NCBI GenBank assembly: GCA_937923125.1
Contig: CALALK010000047.1
Location: 1-9,879 of the forward strand
DNA length: 9,879 nt
Source of the DNA: an uncultured Carnobacterium sp.
Lineage (GTDB): Bacteria > Bacillota > Bacilli > Lactobacillales > Aerococcaceae
Direction: 5' to 3'
Below the pieces are notes generated by a model, which was not told the origin of the DNA, did no database searches, and saw only the letters and a program-made list of their open reading frames with translations. This document shows, piece after piece, positions 1 through 6,374 of the stretch. The position numbers and the translations under genes are program-made. The first letter of the stretch is position 1; every line of letters starts with the position of its first letter.

Positions 1-1
1 T

Positions 2-184
2 TACAAAGAATTGAGTGAACAACCAGTAAAAGGCAGCGAAACGTATCAAACGCTACAAGAATTAGGAGAAAAAATCGATCTCGTCTGTGCAACGCTGGAA
101 GAGGATTACTTACATTTCCAAGAAGATAAGATTAAAAAATCTGAAGCAGAGATGGATTACGTGAATCGTACGATAAAGGAGTAG
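2..184 (+). CDS. XpaC-like protein (5-bromo-4-chloroindolyl phosphate hydrolysis family), C-terminal fragment
   Basis: An open frame enters from the left edge and ends at TAG 182-184, giving the last 60 residues of a protein. The visible part (YKELSEQPVKGSETY..., ending DYVNRTIKE) is hydrophilic, acidic and helical, with no recognisable catalytic motif. The assignment rests mainly on context: in Bacillus subtilis xpaC lies directly upstream of yaaN, a telA-family gene, and here the same kind of gene follows with its Shine-Dalgarno overlapping this stop. The tail, which reads like the 'TL..LGEKID' and 'EDYLHFQEDKI' end of XpaC-family proteins, agrees. The two genes are therefore almost certainly co-transcribed and translationally close. 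The molecular function of XpaC is poorly defined; the name comes from an indolyl-phosphate colony phenotype. The start, promoter and N-terminal half are outside the window. Confidence 0.6.
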   Translation, partial: YKELSEQPVKGSETYQTLQELGEKIDLVCATLEEDYLHFQEDKIKKSEAEMDYVNRTIKE

Positions 185-190
185 AGAATA

Positions 191-1393
191 ATGACTGAAC
201 AAAAATCAATGGTGGATGCACTCATTCAAAACCCATTTGGAGAAGACGTAGTAAAAAATACGACATTGCAAGATGTGGCAAGTGATTTTCCACAAGAAGA
301 ACTAGATGCAAAACGTGCGCTGGTAGATACTTTGCCAGAAAAACAACAAGAACAAGCACGTGCTCTTGCAAAACAAATCGATGAAAAGAATATGCAGGCC
401 ATCATTAGTTATGGTGCTGGAGCGCAAAAGCAACTTGGTGAATTCTCTCATTCGATGCTGGCTCATGTGCAAAATAAAGATACAGGAGAAATTGGCGATA
501 CGCTTAATGAGTTGATGATGCGACTCAATGAGACTAACCCGAACGACCTTATGGCACAAGATTCGAACATCTTCCGTAAAATCTTTGGGCGCGTGAAGAA
601 GTCGATTTACGAAATGCAATTGAAATACCAAGAAGTCGGTTCTCAAGTGGATAAGATTGCTGTGCGATTAGACCATGAAAAGAATGGGTTATTAAACGAC
701 AACTTGTCGCTCGAGCAACTGTACCAACGCAATAAGGAATTCTTCGAGGCATTAAGTATTTATATCGCTGCTGGGGAATTGAAGATTGAAGAGTTGCAAC
801 AAAAACTCATTCCTGAAGCGATGCAAAAGGCGCAAGAGTCCGGAGACCAAATGGATGTGCAAGTGGTCAACGACTTACATCAATTCTTAGATCGTCTTGA
901 AAAGAGAAATCATGACTTGAAATTGACGCGTCAAATGACCATCCAACAAGCGCCACAAATTCGCTTGATTCAAAATACGAACCAAACATTGGCGGAAAAA
1001 ATTCAATCTTCTATTACGACAACGATTCCTTTATGGAAGAACCAAATTGCCATTGCGATGACATTGCTTCGTCAAAAGGATGCCGTGACAGCGCAACGTC
1101 AAGTGTCTGAAACGACAAATCAATTGATTCAAAAGAACTCTGAAATGTTGAAGATTTCAACAATTGAAACAGCTCGTGAAAATGAACGCGGTATTATCGA
1201 TCTTGAAACCCTTCAAAAGACACAACAAGACTTGATTGAAACATTAGAAGAAACGATTCTTATTCAACAAGAAGGCCGTCAAAAACGTAGAAAAGCCGAA
1301 TACGAATTGACGCAAATGGAACAAGAACTCCGCGAAAACTTACTCGTTTTAAGTCAAAAAGAAAAACGAGTGAAGGAAGAAATGCGCGGTTAA
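191..1393 (+). CDS. TelA/KlaA family protein (YaaN-like, 'toxic anion resistance')
   Basis: A 400-residue, almost entirely helical, soluble protein without signal peptide or membrane segment, of typical length for the TelA family (Pfam TelA, PF05816). Family-like stretches are the '[19 protein letters not shown]' block near residues 72-90, '[20 protein letters not shown]' near 176-195, and '[20 protein letters not shown]' near 244-263, followed by a long Gln/Glu-rich coiled-coil C-terminus. ATG 191 is chosen because AAAGGAG (175-181) lies 9 bases upstream and overlaps the stop of the preceding gene. Founding members were linked to tellurite resistance on plasmids, but chromosomal Firmicute homologues are mostly linked to envelope or stress functions, and a tellurite phenotype should not be assumed. 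The pairing with the XpaC-like gene is the conserved arrangement seen in Bacillus. A terminator follows 10 bases after the stop, so this is the last gene of its operon. Confidence 0.88.
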   Translation: MTEQKSMVDALIQNPFGEDVVKNTTLQDVASDFPQEELDAKRALVDTLPEKQQEQARALAKQIDEKNMQAIISYGAGAQKQLGEFSHSMLAHVQNKDTGEIGDTLNELMMRLNETNPNDLMAQDSNIFRKIFGRVKKSIYEMQLKYQEVGSQVDKIAVRLDHEKNGLLNDNLSLEQLYQRNKEFFEALSIYIAAGELKIEELQQKLIPEAMQKAQESGDQMDVQVVNDLHQFLDRLEKRNHDLKLTRQMTIQQAPQIRLIQNTNQTLAEKIQSSITTTIPLWKNQIAIAMTLLRQKDAVTAQRQVSETTNQLIQKNSEMLKISTIETARENERGIIDLETLQKTQQDLIETLEETILIQQEGRQKRRKAEYELTQMEQELRENLLVLSQKEKRVKEEMRG

Positions 1394-1402
1394 TAATGAT
1401 AG

Positions 1403-1452
1403 AAATCTTTACCTTTTATTCCTGAATAAGGACTGGAGGGTAAAGATTTTTT
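1403..1452 (+). terminator. Intrinsic terminator after the telA-like gene, with a nested hairpin
   Basis: An 11-bp perfect stem (AAATCTTTACC 1403-1413 with GGTAAAGATTT 1439-1449) is followed by T residues to 1452. The loop is long (25 bases) and contains its own 6-bp hairpin, TTATTC 1416-1421 with GAATAA 1424-1429, so the real fold is probably a two-tier stem. It lies just after the TAA of the telA-like gene and before the promoter of the next unit. Confidence 0.75.
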
Positions 1453-1516
1453 GTGTTTCAAGTGGTTTGTGTAATGTTTCAATTCGTTAACAAAATGATA
1501 AACTTCGCCGTGAACC

Positions 1517-1545
1517 TTGATATTTTGGCTAACATTATTTAAAAT
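1517..1545 (+). promoter_or_regulatory. SigA-type promoter of the membrane-protein pair
   Basis: A TTGATA -35 (1517-1522) and a TAAAAT -10 (1540-1545) are separated by exactly 17 bases; each element has one mismatch to consensus. The predicted start is about 1552, giving a leader of about 35 bases before ATG 1586. The Shine-Dalgarno is GAGGTG 1575-1580, 5 bases from the start codon. Confidence 0.7.
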
Positions 1546-1585
1546 AGGATGAAAGGAAAAAAATAATATTTAATGAGGTGAAAAA

Positions 1586-2053
1586 ATGCACGTATGGGTC
1601 GTAGTTCTCGCGTTATTAGCATTAGCAGTATTTTTCTTATTCATTTCACTATTCTTAAAGGATAACCACAATGAAGAAGAAATCGATGAATTAGCTGAAG
1701 GTTTATTAGAATTAAACCGTGAAGTATATTCATTAAAGAAAAAAATTCAAGAATTAGAAGGAACAACTGTATACAAAGGACCATCAGTTGAACCAACTTA
1801 TGAAGAAGTTCGCGCTGCAAAAACAGCAGAAGTTCGTGTAGCTGAAAAACCAGAACCAGTAGCTGAAGAAACAGAAGCAGTGGAAGAAGCAACTGCAGAA
1901 GAATCTGGTCGCTTACACAATGTAACGAAACAACAAATCATTACATTATTCAGCCACGGTAATTCAGTAGAATCAATTTCTGAACAATTAAACGTACCTG
2001 TTTCAACAGTACAATTGGTAATCGATAATTATTTTGAAGCAGATGCAAATTAA
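1586..2053 (+). CDS. Membrane-anchored coiled-coil protein with C-terminal HTH-like domain (SwrB/DUF6115-like architecture)
   Basis: A 155-residue protein with four visible parts. Residues 4-24 form one strongly hydrophobic segment. Residues 30-58 have heptad-like Leu/Ile spacing (EIDELAEGLLELNREVYSLK) consistent with a coiled coil. Residues 75-107 are an Ala/Glu/Val-rich acidic linker. Residues 113-150 (KQQIITLFSHGNSVESISEQ, then LNVPVSTVQLVI) read like a resolvase- or DUF6115-type helix-turn-helix. There is no charge before the hydrophobic segment and a Lys-Asp after it, which suggests N-out, C-in, placing the coiled coil and HTH in the cytoplasm. The same order of parts is known from Bacillus SwrB (YlxL), which sits in the flagellar operon; here there are no motility genes, so that function cannot be transferred. 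It is followed 11 bases later by the MltG-like gene, whose Shine-Dalgarno overlaps this stop. Leucine is almost always TTA, unlike the preceding telA-like gene. Function unknown. Confidence 0.8.
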   Translation: MHVWVVVLALLALAVFFLFISLFLKDNHNEEEIDELAEGLLELNREVYSLKKKIQELEGTTVYKGPSVEPTYEEVRAAKTAEVRVAEKPEPVAEETEAVEEATAEESGRLHNVTKQQIITLFSHGNSVESISEQLNVPVSTVQLVIDNYFEADAN

Positions 2054-2064
2054 GGAGGAAGAAC

Positions 2065-2556
2065 ATGAGTAAAACGAAATTTCGTTCTTTAGGAATGGGC
2101 TTCTTATTAGCAGCGTTAATTTTAGCATTGGTTACTGTGATTTGGCCTTTTGTACCACAATCATTAAAGAGCCAATTAGATGCAGTGAATTTGCCAATCG
2201 TTTCTGAAGGAGCAAATGAAGCAAGCTATAAAGCCGCTTACGAGTCTTTATTAGCTGAAAAAGAATCTGGTAGCCAAGCGTCTACATCAAGTGCTAAAGC
2301 TACTTCACAAGCTTCAACAACTGAAGCAGCAACTACACAATCTTCAAAACCTGTATCTATTACAGTTGAAGAAGGCGAATCATCAAATGATGTTGCCGAC
2401 AAATTAGAAAAAGCAGGCTTAGTTAAGAGTGCTAAAGAGTTCGTAGATTACTTAACATCAAAAAACATTGCTGATAAGATCTGGACTGGTACTTTCGAAA
2501 TTAAACCAGGAAGCTCTAATGAAGAAATCGCTCGTGCAATCGGAGCGTTACAATAA
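2065..2556 (+). CDS. Membrane-anchored MltG/YceG-like N-domain protein lacking the transglycosylase domain
   Basis: A 163-residue protein. Residues 1-7 are basic (MSKTKFR) and residues 11-29 form a transmembrane segment, predicting N-in with the rest outside. Residues 68-96 form a low-complexity Ser/Thr/Ala/Gln linker typical of cell-wall-spanning proteins. Residues 97-160 (ITVEEGESSNDVADKLEKAG, LVKSA, KIWTGTFEIKPGSSNEEIARAI) match the pattern of the LysM-like subdomain that precedes the catalytic domain in MltG: 'I.EG.s..ev...L...G.vks', then 'G.f.i..g.s..ei...i'. The catalytic region of MltG, with its essential Glu, is absent; full MltG is about 330-400 residues. Automated pipelines often call such proteins 'endolytic transglycosylase MltG', but no enzyme activity is expected. 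ATG 2065 is preceded by AAGGAGG (2052-2058, spacing 6). It is the last gene of a two-gene operon closed by a strong terminator. A wall-binding or transglycosylase-modulating role is only an inference. Confidence 0.75.
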   Translation: MSKTKFRSLGMGFLLAALILALVTVIWPFVPQSLKSQLDAVNLPIVSEGANEASYKAAYESLLAEKESGSQASTSSAKATSQASTTEAATTQSSKPVSITVEEGESSNDVADKLEKAGLVKSAKEFVDYLTSKNIADKIWTGTFEIKPGSSNEEIARAIGALQ

Positions 2557-2568
2557 TCAACATGAATC

Positions 2569-2602
2569 AGTGTTACAGTCGAAGGGCTGTAACACTTTTT
2601 TT
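2569..2602 (+). terminator. Strong intrinsic terminator after the MltG-like gene
   Basis: A perfect 10-bp stem (AGTGTTACAG 2569-2578 with CTGTAACACT 2587-2596) with an 8-base loop is followed by a T run through 2602. It lies 12 bases after the TAA at 2554-2556 and isolates the membrane-protein pair from pepF. Confidence 0.9.
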
Positions 2603-2620
2603 GTTTATCATTAAAGTTTT

Positions 2621-2650
2621 CTGAAAATTAAATGAAAACTGTGGTACAAT
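2621..2650 (+). promoter_or_regulatory. pepF promoter, extended -10 type
   Basis: TACAAT 2645-2650 carries an upstream TG (2642-2643), giving TGGTACAAT, a consensus extended -10. The -35 region (CTGAAA or TGAAAA at 2621-2627) is poor, as is usual for extended -10 promoters. The predicted start is near 2657. The Shine-Dalgarno GGAG 2672-2675 lies 7 bases from ATG 2683. Confidence 0.6.
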
Positions 2651-2682
2651 GAGAGTACGACTTTAGAAAGTGGAGTGAGAAT

Positions 2683-4476
2683 ATGATTGAAAGAAGTCAA
2701 GTAGATGTAAATCAAACATGGGACTTAACGCATTTGTTTGAAACAGAAGAAGCTTTTAACGAAGCGTTAGAAGACCTTAAAGGAAAAGTGAATGCTTTCC
2801 AAAAAGAATACGAAGGGAAAATTACAACAGCACCTCAAGTGAATGCTGGTTTAGCAACATACCGTGAATTATTAGAACTTCGCGGAAAAGTTTCTGCTTA
2901 TTGTAATTTAGCAGTCAGTGCCAATACGAAAGATAAAGAAGCACAAACACGTTCTGCACAAACACGTACAGTGTTAGCAGGATTAGATGCCAAATTAAGT
3001 TTCTTTGAATCTGAATTAAGCCAATTGGATGATGCCGTGTTAGAAGAAGCGCGCGCGAATAAGGAAGACGCCTTATATATCGAACGTCTCTTAGAAGATA
3101 AAAAACATTTATTATCAAAAGACGTAGAAGCAACTCTAGCTGCTCTAGGAAATACATTAGATGCTGGTTACCAAGCGTACAACGATATTAAATTCAAAGA
3201 TATTCATTTCCCAGACGTGGAAGCAGACGGACAAGTGATTCCGATGACATACAACAGCTTTGAAGGCCGTATGCAATCTGAACCAAATACAGCGATTCGT
3301 CGTGAAGCGTTCAAAGTATTTAGCGACACATTACGCAAATACCAACATAGCACTGCTTCAGCGTATAATATACAAATTCAAAAAGAAAAAACAATGGCAA
3401 CATTGCGTGGGTTTGATTCAGTATTTGACTACTTACTAGACCGTCAAAAAGTGTCTCGTGAATTATACGACCGCCAAATCGATGTCATCATGGAAGAATT
3501 AGCGCCACATATGCGTAAATTCGCACGCCTATTGAAAGAAATCTATCAATTAGACGAAGTACGCTATGAAGACTTGAAACTAGAAGTGGATCCAACTTAT
3601 GCAGCCAAAGTAACGTATGACGAAGCAAAACAATATATCTTAGAAGGATTAGAACCACTAGGGGAAGATTACCTCAAGATTATGAAAGAAGCCTTCGATA
3701 ACCGTTGGATTGACTACGCTGAAACAATTGGTAAACGCACGGGTGCGTTCTGTTCATCACCTTATGGAGCAAACTCATTTATCTTAATGTTCTTTACAGA
3801 AGATATGAATGACTGTATGACACTAGCGCATGAATTAGGACACGCAGGGCACTTCCAATTAGCGTACAAAAACCAAAATATCCTCGATGGTCGTCCAAGC
3901 ATGTACTTTGTAGAAGCTCCATCAACAACGAACGAATTATTGGTTGAGTACTACTTGAAGAACAAAGCAGGCGATGACCTACGTATGAAACGTTGGATTA
4001 TTTCTCAAATGGTGGCCAAAACTTATTACCACAACTTTGTCACTCACTTATTAGAAGCGTACTTCCAACGCGAAGTATACCGCTTAGTGGATGCAGGTAA
4101 GAGCTTGGATGCCGATACGTTAAACGATTTATTCAGAGAAACATTGGCTAAATTCTGGGGACCAGAAGTGGTACTTACAGAAGGGGCAGAGTTAACTTGG
4201 ATGCGTCAACCGCACTATTACATGGGACTTTATTCTTACACTTACTCAGCTGGTTTAACGATTGGTACACAAGTGGCGAAGATGATTCAAAAAGATTCAA
4301 GTGTCGCAAACACTTGGGTGGAAGTCTTGAAGATGGGCGGAACAAAGAGCGCAGAAGAGCTTGCGAAAGCAGCAGGCGTGGATGTCTCAACAGATGCACC
4401 GCTTAAAGATACGATTGCAACAATCGGTGGATTAATCGACGAAATCGTAGACATTACAAAACAATTGAATGCATAA
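2683..4476 (+). CDS. pepF: Oligoendopeptidase F (M3 family zinc metallopeptidase)
   Basis: A cytoplasmic zinc endopeptidase of 597 residues, close to the roughly 600 residues of lactococcal PepF, which cleaves oligopeptides and takes part in peptide turnover and nitrogen supply. The zinc site HELGH is at residues 383-387 (His383, Glu384, His387). The third zinc ligand is Glu411 in FVEAPS, 28 residues after His383, matching the spacing of this ligand in M3 enzymes such as neurolysin. The C-terminal active-site block HYYMGLYSYTYSAG (511-524) supplies the substrate-binding His and Tyr residues of the family. The N-terminal 200 residues form the usual helical PepF_N cap. No signal peptide is present. 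It is monocistronic: its own extended -10 promoter lies upstream, and a terminator shared with the convergent manA starts 5 bases after the stop. All catalytic residues are present, so it should be active. Confidence 0.96.
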   Translation: MIERSQVDVNQTWDLTHLFETEEAFNEALEDLKGKVNAFQKEYEGKITTAPQVNAGLATYRELLELRGKVSAYCNLAVSANTKDKEAQTRSAQTRTVLAGLDAKLSFFESELSQLDDAVLEEARANKEDALYIERLLEDKKHLLSKDVEATLAALGNTLDAGYQAYNDIKFKDIHFPDVEADGQVIPMTYNSFEGRMQSEPNTAIRREAFKVFSDTLRKYQHSTASAYNIQIQKEKTMATLRGFDSVFDYLLDRQKVSRELYDRQIDVIMEELAPHMRKFARLLKEIYQLDEVRYEDLKLEVDPTYAAKVTYDEAKQYILEGLEPLGEDYLKIMKEAFDNRWIDYAETIGKRTGAFCSSPYGANSFILMFFTEDMNDCMTLAHELGHAGHFQLAYKNQNILDGRPSMYFVEAPSTTNELLVEYYLKNKAGDDLRMKRWIISQMVAKTYYHNFVTHLLEAYFQREVYRLVDAGKSLDADTLNDLFRETLAKFWGPEVVLTEGAELTWMRQPHYYMGLYSYTYSAGLTIGTQVAKMIQKDSSVANTWVEVLKMGGTKSAEELAKAAGVDVSTDAPLKDTIATIGGLIDEIVDITKQLNA

Positions 4477-4480
4477 AAAT

Positions 4481-4515
4481 AAAGGTCAGCAAGGAAAATT
4501 CTTGCTGACCTTTTT
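4481..4515. terminator. Bidirectional intrinsic terminator between pepF and manA
   Basis: A perfect 13-bp stem (AAAGGTCAGCAAG 4481-4493 with CTTGCTGACCTTT 4501-4513) has a 7-base loop. On the plus strand it ends in T residues (4511-4515), terminating pepF. On the minus strand it ends in CTTTATTTTTATG, so it also serves the manA transcript that converges from the right, whose stop codon is at 4526-4528. Confidence 0.88.
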
Positions 4516-4525
4516 GCGTTTACTA

Positions 4526-5479
4526 TTATTGGTTCGATTGAGAGACAATCAGTTGAACAGATCCGTTAACTTGGAGTGTTGGTGTTCCTGAAGGCAGAAT
4601 AAAGGAATCTGCTTTTTCGATTGGATATATTGTTCCGTCGACTGTGAGCGTTCCTTTTCCGTCTAACACCGTTACAAGGTGATAAGTAGAAGAGAGTGCA
4701 TCGCTGTAGTCACCATCAATATCGTATTTCCAAACCGTAAAGAACTTGTTTTCCACAAAAGTCGTTCTTGTTCCAGTCTCCGTTGTCATTACTTGCTGAT
4801 TCGTCGTTGGGACACTGTGCGGAATCGTCGTCACGTCTTTTGTTTGTTGGATATGCAGTGGACGAGGATTTCCAGCATCGTCGGTGCGGTTGTAGTCATA
4901 GACGCGATAAGTGGTATCTGAATTTTGTTGCGTCTCAAGAATCACAATACCGCCTCCAATGGCGTGAATCGTCCCACTTGGAACATCGAAGAAGTCTCCA
5001 GCCTTAACAGGAACTTCGGTAAATAGGTCGCTCCAAGCTTCATTGTCGATTTTCTCTGCAAATTCTTCAGGAGTCATCGCCGTATGTCCGTATACAATTT
5101 TCGCTCCTGGTTCAGCTTGAACGACATACCAGCATTCATTTTTCCCATATTCGCCTTCATGTTCTAGCGCATATTCGTCATCGGGATGCACTTGAATCGA
5201 TAAGTCATCAGAAGCATCTAGCAACTTAATGAGAAGAGGGAAGCTTGCCAATTGTTGTCCATTGAAGAGTTCTGGATGTGTTTTATAGAGTTCATCTAAC
5301 CCAAGTCCTGCATATTCTGCAGGGCTTTTTATCGTTGAAATCCCATTTGGATGCGCGCTAATAATCCACGCTTCACCGGTCTTGTCAGAAGGGAGAGTGA
5401 AGTTAAAGAGCGAATGCAATTTTGTCCCACCCCAAATTTTCTCTTGAAGTACGGCATTTAAAAAGATTGGTTTTGTCAT
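4526..5479 (-). CDS. manA: Class I mannose-6-phosphate isomerase (short Firmicute type)
   Basis: A cytoplasmic zinc enzyme that interconverts mannose-6-P and fructose-6-P, feeding mannose into glycolysis. Its 317 residues match the short (about 315-residue) Bacillus-type ManA/GmuF proteins. Cupin-fold metal ligands are visible: Gln96 and His98 in SIQVHPDDE, Glu115 in KNECWYV, and His172 in PSGTIHAIG. Arg192 in SDTTYRVYDYNR corresponds to the conserved catalytic arginine. The N-terminus KPIFLNAVLQEKIWGGTKL is also typical. ATG is at 5477-5479; a good AGGAGG (minus strand, 5486-5491) precedes it and overlaps the stop codon of the upstream GntR gene, so the two genes are in one operon. Co-transcription with a regulator and divergence from a beta-glycoside PTS operon suggest a dedicated catabolic role, as for gmuF in Bacillus subtilis, rather than only housekeeping mannose metabolism. 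Confidence 0.95.
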   Translation of the reverse strand: MTKPIFLNAVLQEKIWGGTKLHSLFNFTLPSDKTGEAWIISAHPNGISTIKSPAEYAGLGLDELYKTHPELFNGQQLASFPLLIKLLDASDDLSIQVHPDDEYALEHEGEYGKNECWYVVQAEPGAKIVYGHTAMTPEEFAEKIDNEAWSDLFTEVPVKAGDFFDVPSGTIHAIGGGIVILETQQNSDTTYRVYDYNRTDDAGNPRPLHIQQTKDVTTIPHSVPTTNQQVMTTETGTRTTFVENKFFTVWKYDIDGDYSDALSSTYHLVTVLDGKGTLTVDGTIYPIEKADSFILPSGTPTLQVNGSVQLIVSQSNQ

Positions 5480-5489
5480 AATGTGCCTC

Positions 5490-6218
5490 CTATGATGAAT
5501 GTCTTAGTGCAAATGAGTTGAATTCAAATAAATCGTATCTGTGACGGCTAATTGAGTATTCAAAGGGAGTTCCATTATCCAAATAGGCCACTTGTTCTAC
5601 TTCAAAGACAGGTTCTGTTGGAAGTAATTGTAAGTATTTTTGTTCATCTTCAGAACTTGGCGCTGCACGCAAGATTTTTGTGGCACTCGCGATGCGTAAG
5701 CCTAGTTTACCTTCGATATATTGATAAATAGAGTCTAATAGAACTTCTTCAGTAATTCCTGGAATGACGCTCGTACTCATATAGGTTTGCTCTAATACAT
5801 ACGGTTTACCGTCGATGATGCGAAGGCGATGAATATTATAAACAGGACTTTGCAGCGGTACTTGTAATTTTTCTGCAAGGAATTCGGAAGCAAACTCTAA
5901 TTTAAAATGAATAATTTTTGATTCAACTGTAGAACGTGCATCCTCAGAAATCTTTGTCAGTCCTTTAATGTCTCGTTCTGGAACGATAAGTTTTCGCTTA
6001 GACGTGCCGCGAGAGAGGACAAAGGTACCTTGACCGCGTTTTCTGAAGATGAGTCCTTCAGAAACAAGTAAGTCTAGCGCTTTTTTGACCGTCATTCGAC
6101 TGCTATTAAATTCTTTCGTTAATGTAATTTCATCGGGTAATTGTTGGTTAATGGCGTATTCGTTACTTAAAATCTTTTCACGAATCGCATGATAAATCTG
6201 TAAATACTTTACGCTCAT
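5490..6218 (-). CDS. GntR/HutC-family transcriptional regulator (UTRA effector domain), probable repressor of the divergent PTS operon
   Basis: A 242-residue regulator. The N-terminal winged helix (about residues 5-70) shows the family pattern: YLQIYHAIREKILSNEY, QLPDEITLTKEF, the recognition helix SSRMTVKKALDLLVSEGLI, and the wing FRKRGQGTFVLSR. Residues from about 95 to 238 form a UTRA ligand-binding domain (LQSPVYNIHRLRIIDGKPYV, YQYIEGKLGL, PVFEVEQVAYLDNGTPFEYS), which in this subfamily typically senses a phosphorylated sugar. ATG 6216-6218 is preceded on the minus strand by AAAGGA with 9-base spacing. The gene lies head-to-head with the GH1/PTS operon and directly upstream of manA. The perfect palindrome TTGTCTAGACAA in the shared intergenic region is of the size and type bound by HutC/TreR-class regulators and is its probable operator. 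The closest functional analogue by context is GmuR of Bacillus subtilis; BglR- or LicR-like cellobiose regulators are alternatives. Confidence 0.92.
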   Translation of the reverse strand: MSVKYLQIYHAIREKILSNEYAINQQLPDEITLTKEFNSSRMTVKKALDLLVSEGLIFRKRGQGTFVLSRGTSKRKLIVPERDIKGLTKISEDARSTVESKIIHFKLEFASEFLAEKLQVPLQSPVYNIHRLRIIDGKPYVLEQTYMSTSVIPGITEEVLLDSIYQYIEGKLGLRIASATKILRAAPSSEDEQKYLQLLPTEPVFEVEQVAYLDNGTPFEYSISRHRYDLFEFNSFALRHSS

Positions 6219-6248
6219 CGAATGTCATCCTTTCTCTAAACTAGCTAT

Positions 6249-6277
6249 ATTATAACAAATGAAGTATGAATAGGCAA
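6249..6277 (-). promoter_or_regulatory. Promoter of gntR-manA, extended -10 type
   Basis: Read on the minus strand, TTGCCT (6272-6277) and a perfect TATAAT (6249-6254) are separated by 17 bases. The -10 is preceded by TG (6256-6257), giving TGTTATAAT. The predicted start is near 6242, leaving a leader of about 24 bases. Confidence 0.7.
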
Positions 6278-6307
6278 AAACGATATTTTGAATACTATTT
6301 TTATATA

Positions 6308-6319
6308 TTGTCTAGACAA
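6308..6319. promoter_or_regulatory. Probable GntR operator, perfect 12-base palindrome
   Basis: TTGTCTAGACAA is identical to its own reverse complement. It covers the -35 element of the GH1/PTS promoter, so binding would block RNA polymerase there. It lies about 30 bases upstream of the gntR -35, where it would hinder gntR less directly. Half-sites of the TTGTnT/AnACAA type are known for TreR-like GntR/HutC proteins. It is the only perfect palindrome of this size that I see between the two divergent genes. Confidence 0.7.
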
Positions 6320-6340
6320 ATAAATAAAATGTGATATACT
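6313..6340 (+). promoter_or_regulatory. Promoter of the GH1-PTS operon, extended -10 type
   Basis: TAGACA (6313-6318, one mismatch to TTGACA) and TATACT (6335-6340) are separated by 16 bases. TG at 6332-6333 makes an extended -10 (TGATATACT). The predicted start is about 6346-6347, giving a leader of only about 28 bases. The -35 lies inside the palindromic operator. Confidence 0.75.
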
Positions 6341-6345
6341 ATATG

Positions 6346-6359
6346 TGAAAAAGCTTACA
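6346..6359 (+). promoter_or_regulatory. Candidate cre site (CcpA operator)
   Basis: TGAAAAAGCTTACA fits the 14-base Firmicute cre pattern TGWAANCGNTNNCA at every fixed position except the C of the central CG (A here). It sits at the predicted transcription start of the GH1-PTS operon, a common position for CcpA repression, so glucose-type catabolite repression of the operon is likely. Confidence 0.6.
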
Positions 6360-6374
6360 GAAAGGAGGTTAATT

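Noticed and set aside
302..752. Minus-strand open frames inside the telA-like gene
   Set aside because: They are antisense to a well-supported coding region, lack ribosome binding sites and show no family motifs.
191..1393. Tellurite-resistance cassette
   Set aside because: Only a chromosomal xpaC-telA type pair is visible, with no other ter or tel genes; the family name does not prove a tellurite function.
2270..2355. Repetitive-looking Ser/Thr/Ala codons as a possible tandem repeat
   Set aside because: There is no regular DNA period; it is a low-complexity wall-spanning linker in the MltG-like protein.
6345..6374. In-frame GTG at 6345 as start of the GH1 gene, adding 10 residues
   Set aside because: It coincides with the predicted transcription start and cre site and has no ribosome binding site, whereas ATG 6375 has AAAGGAGG 6 bases upstream and gives the normal GH1 N-terminus.
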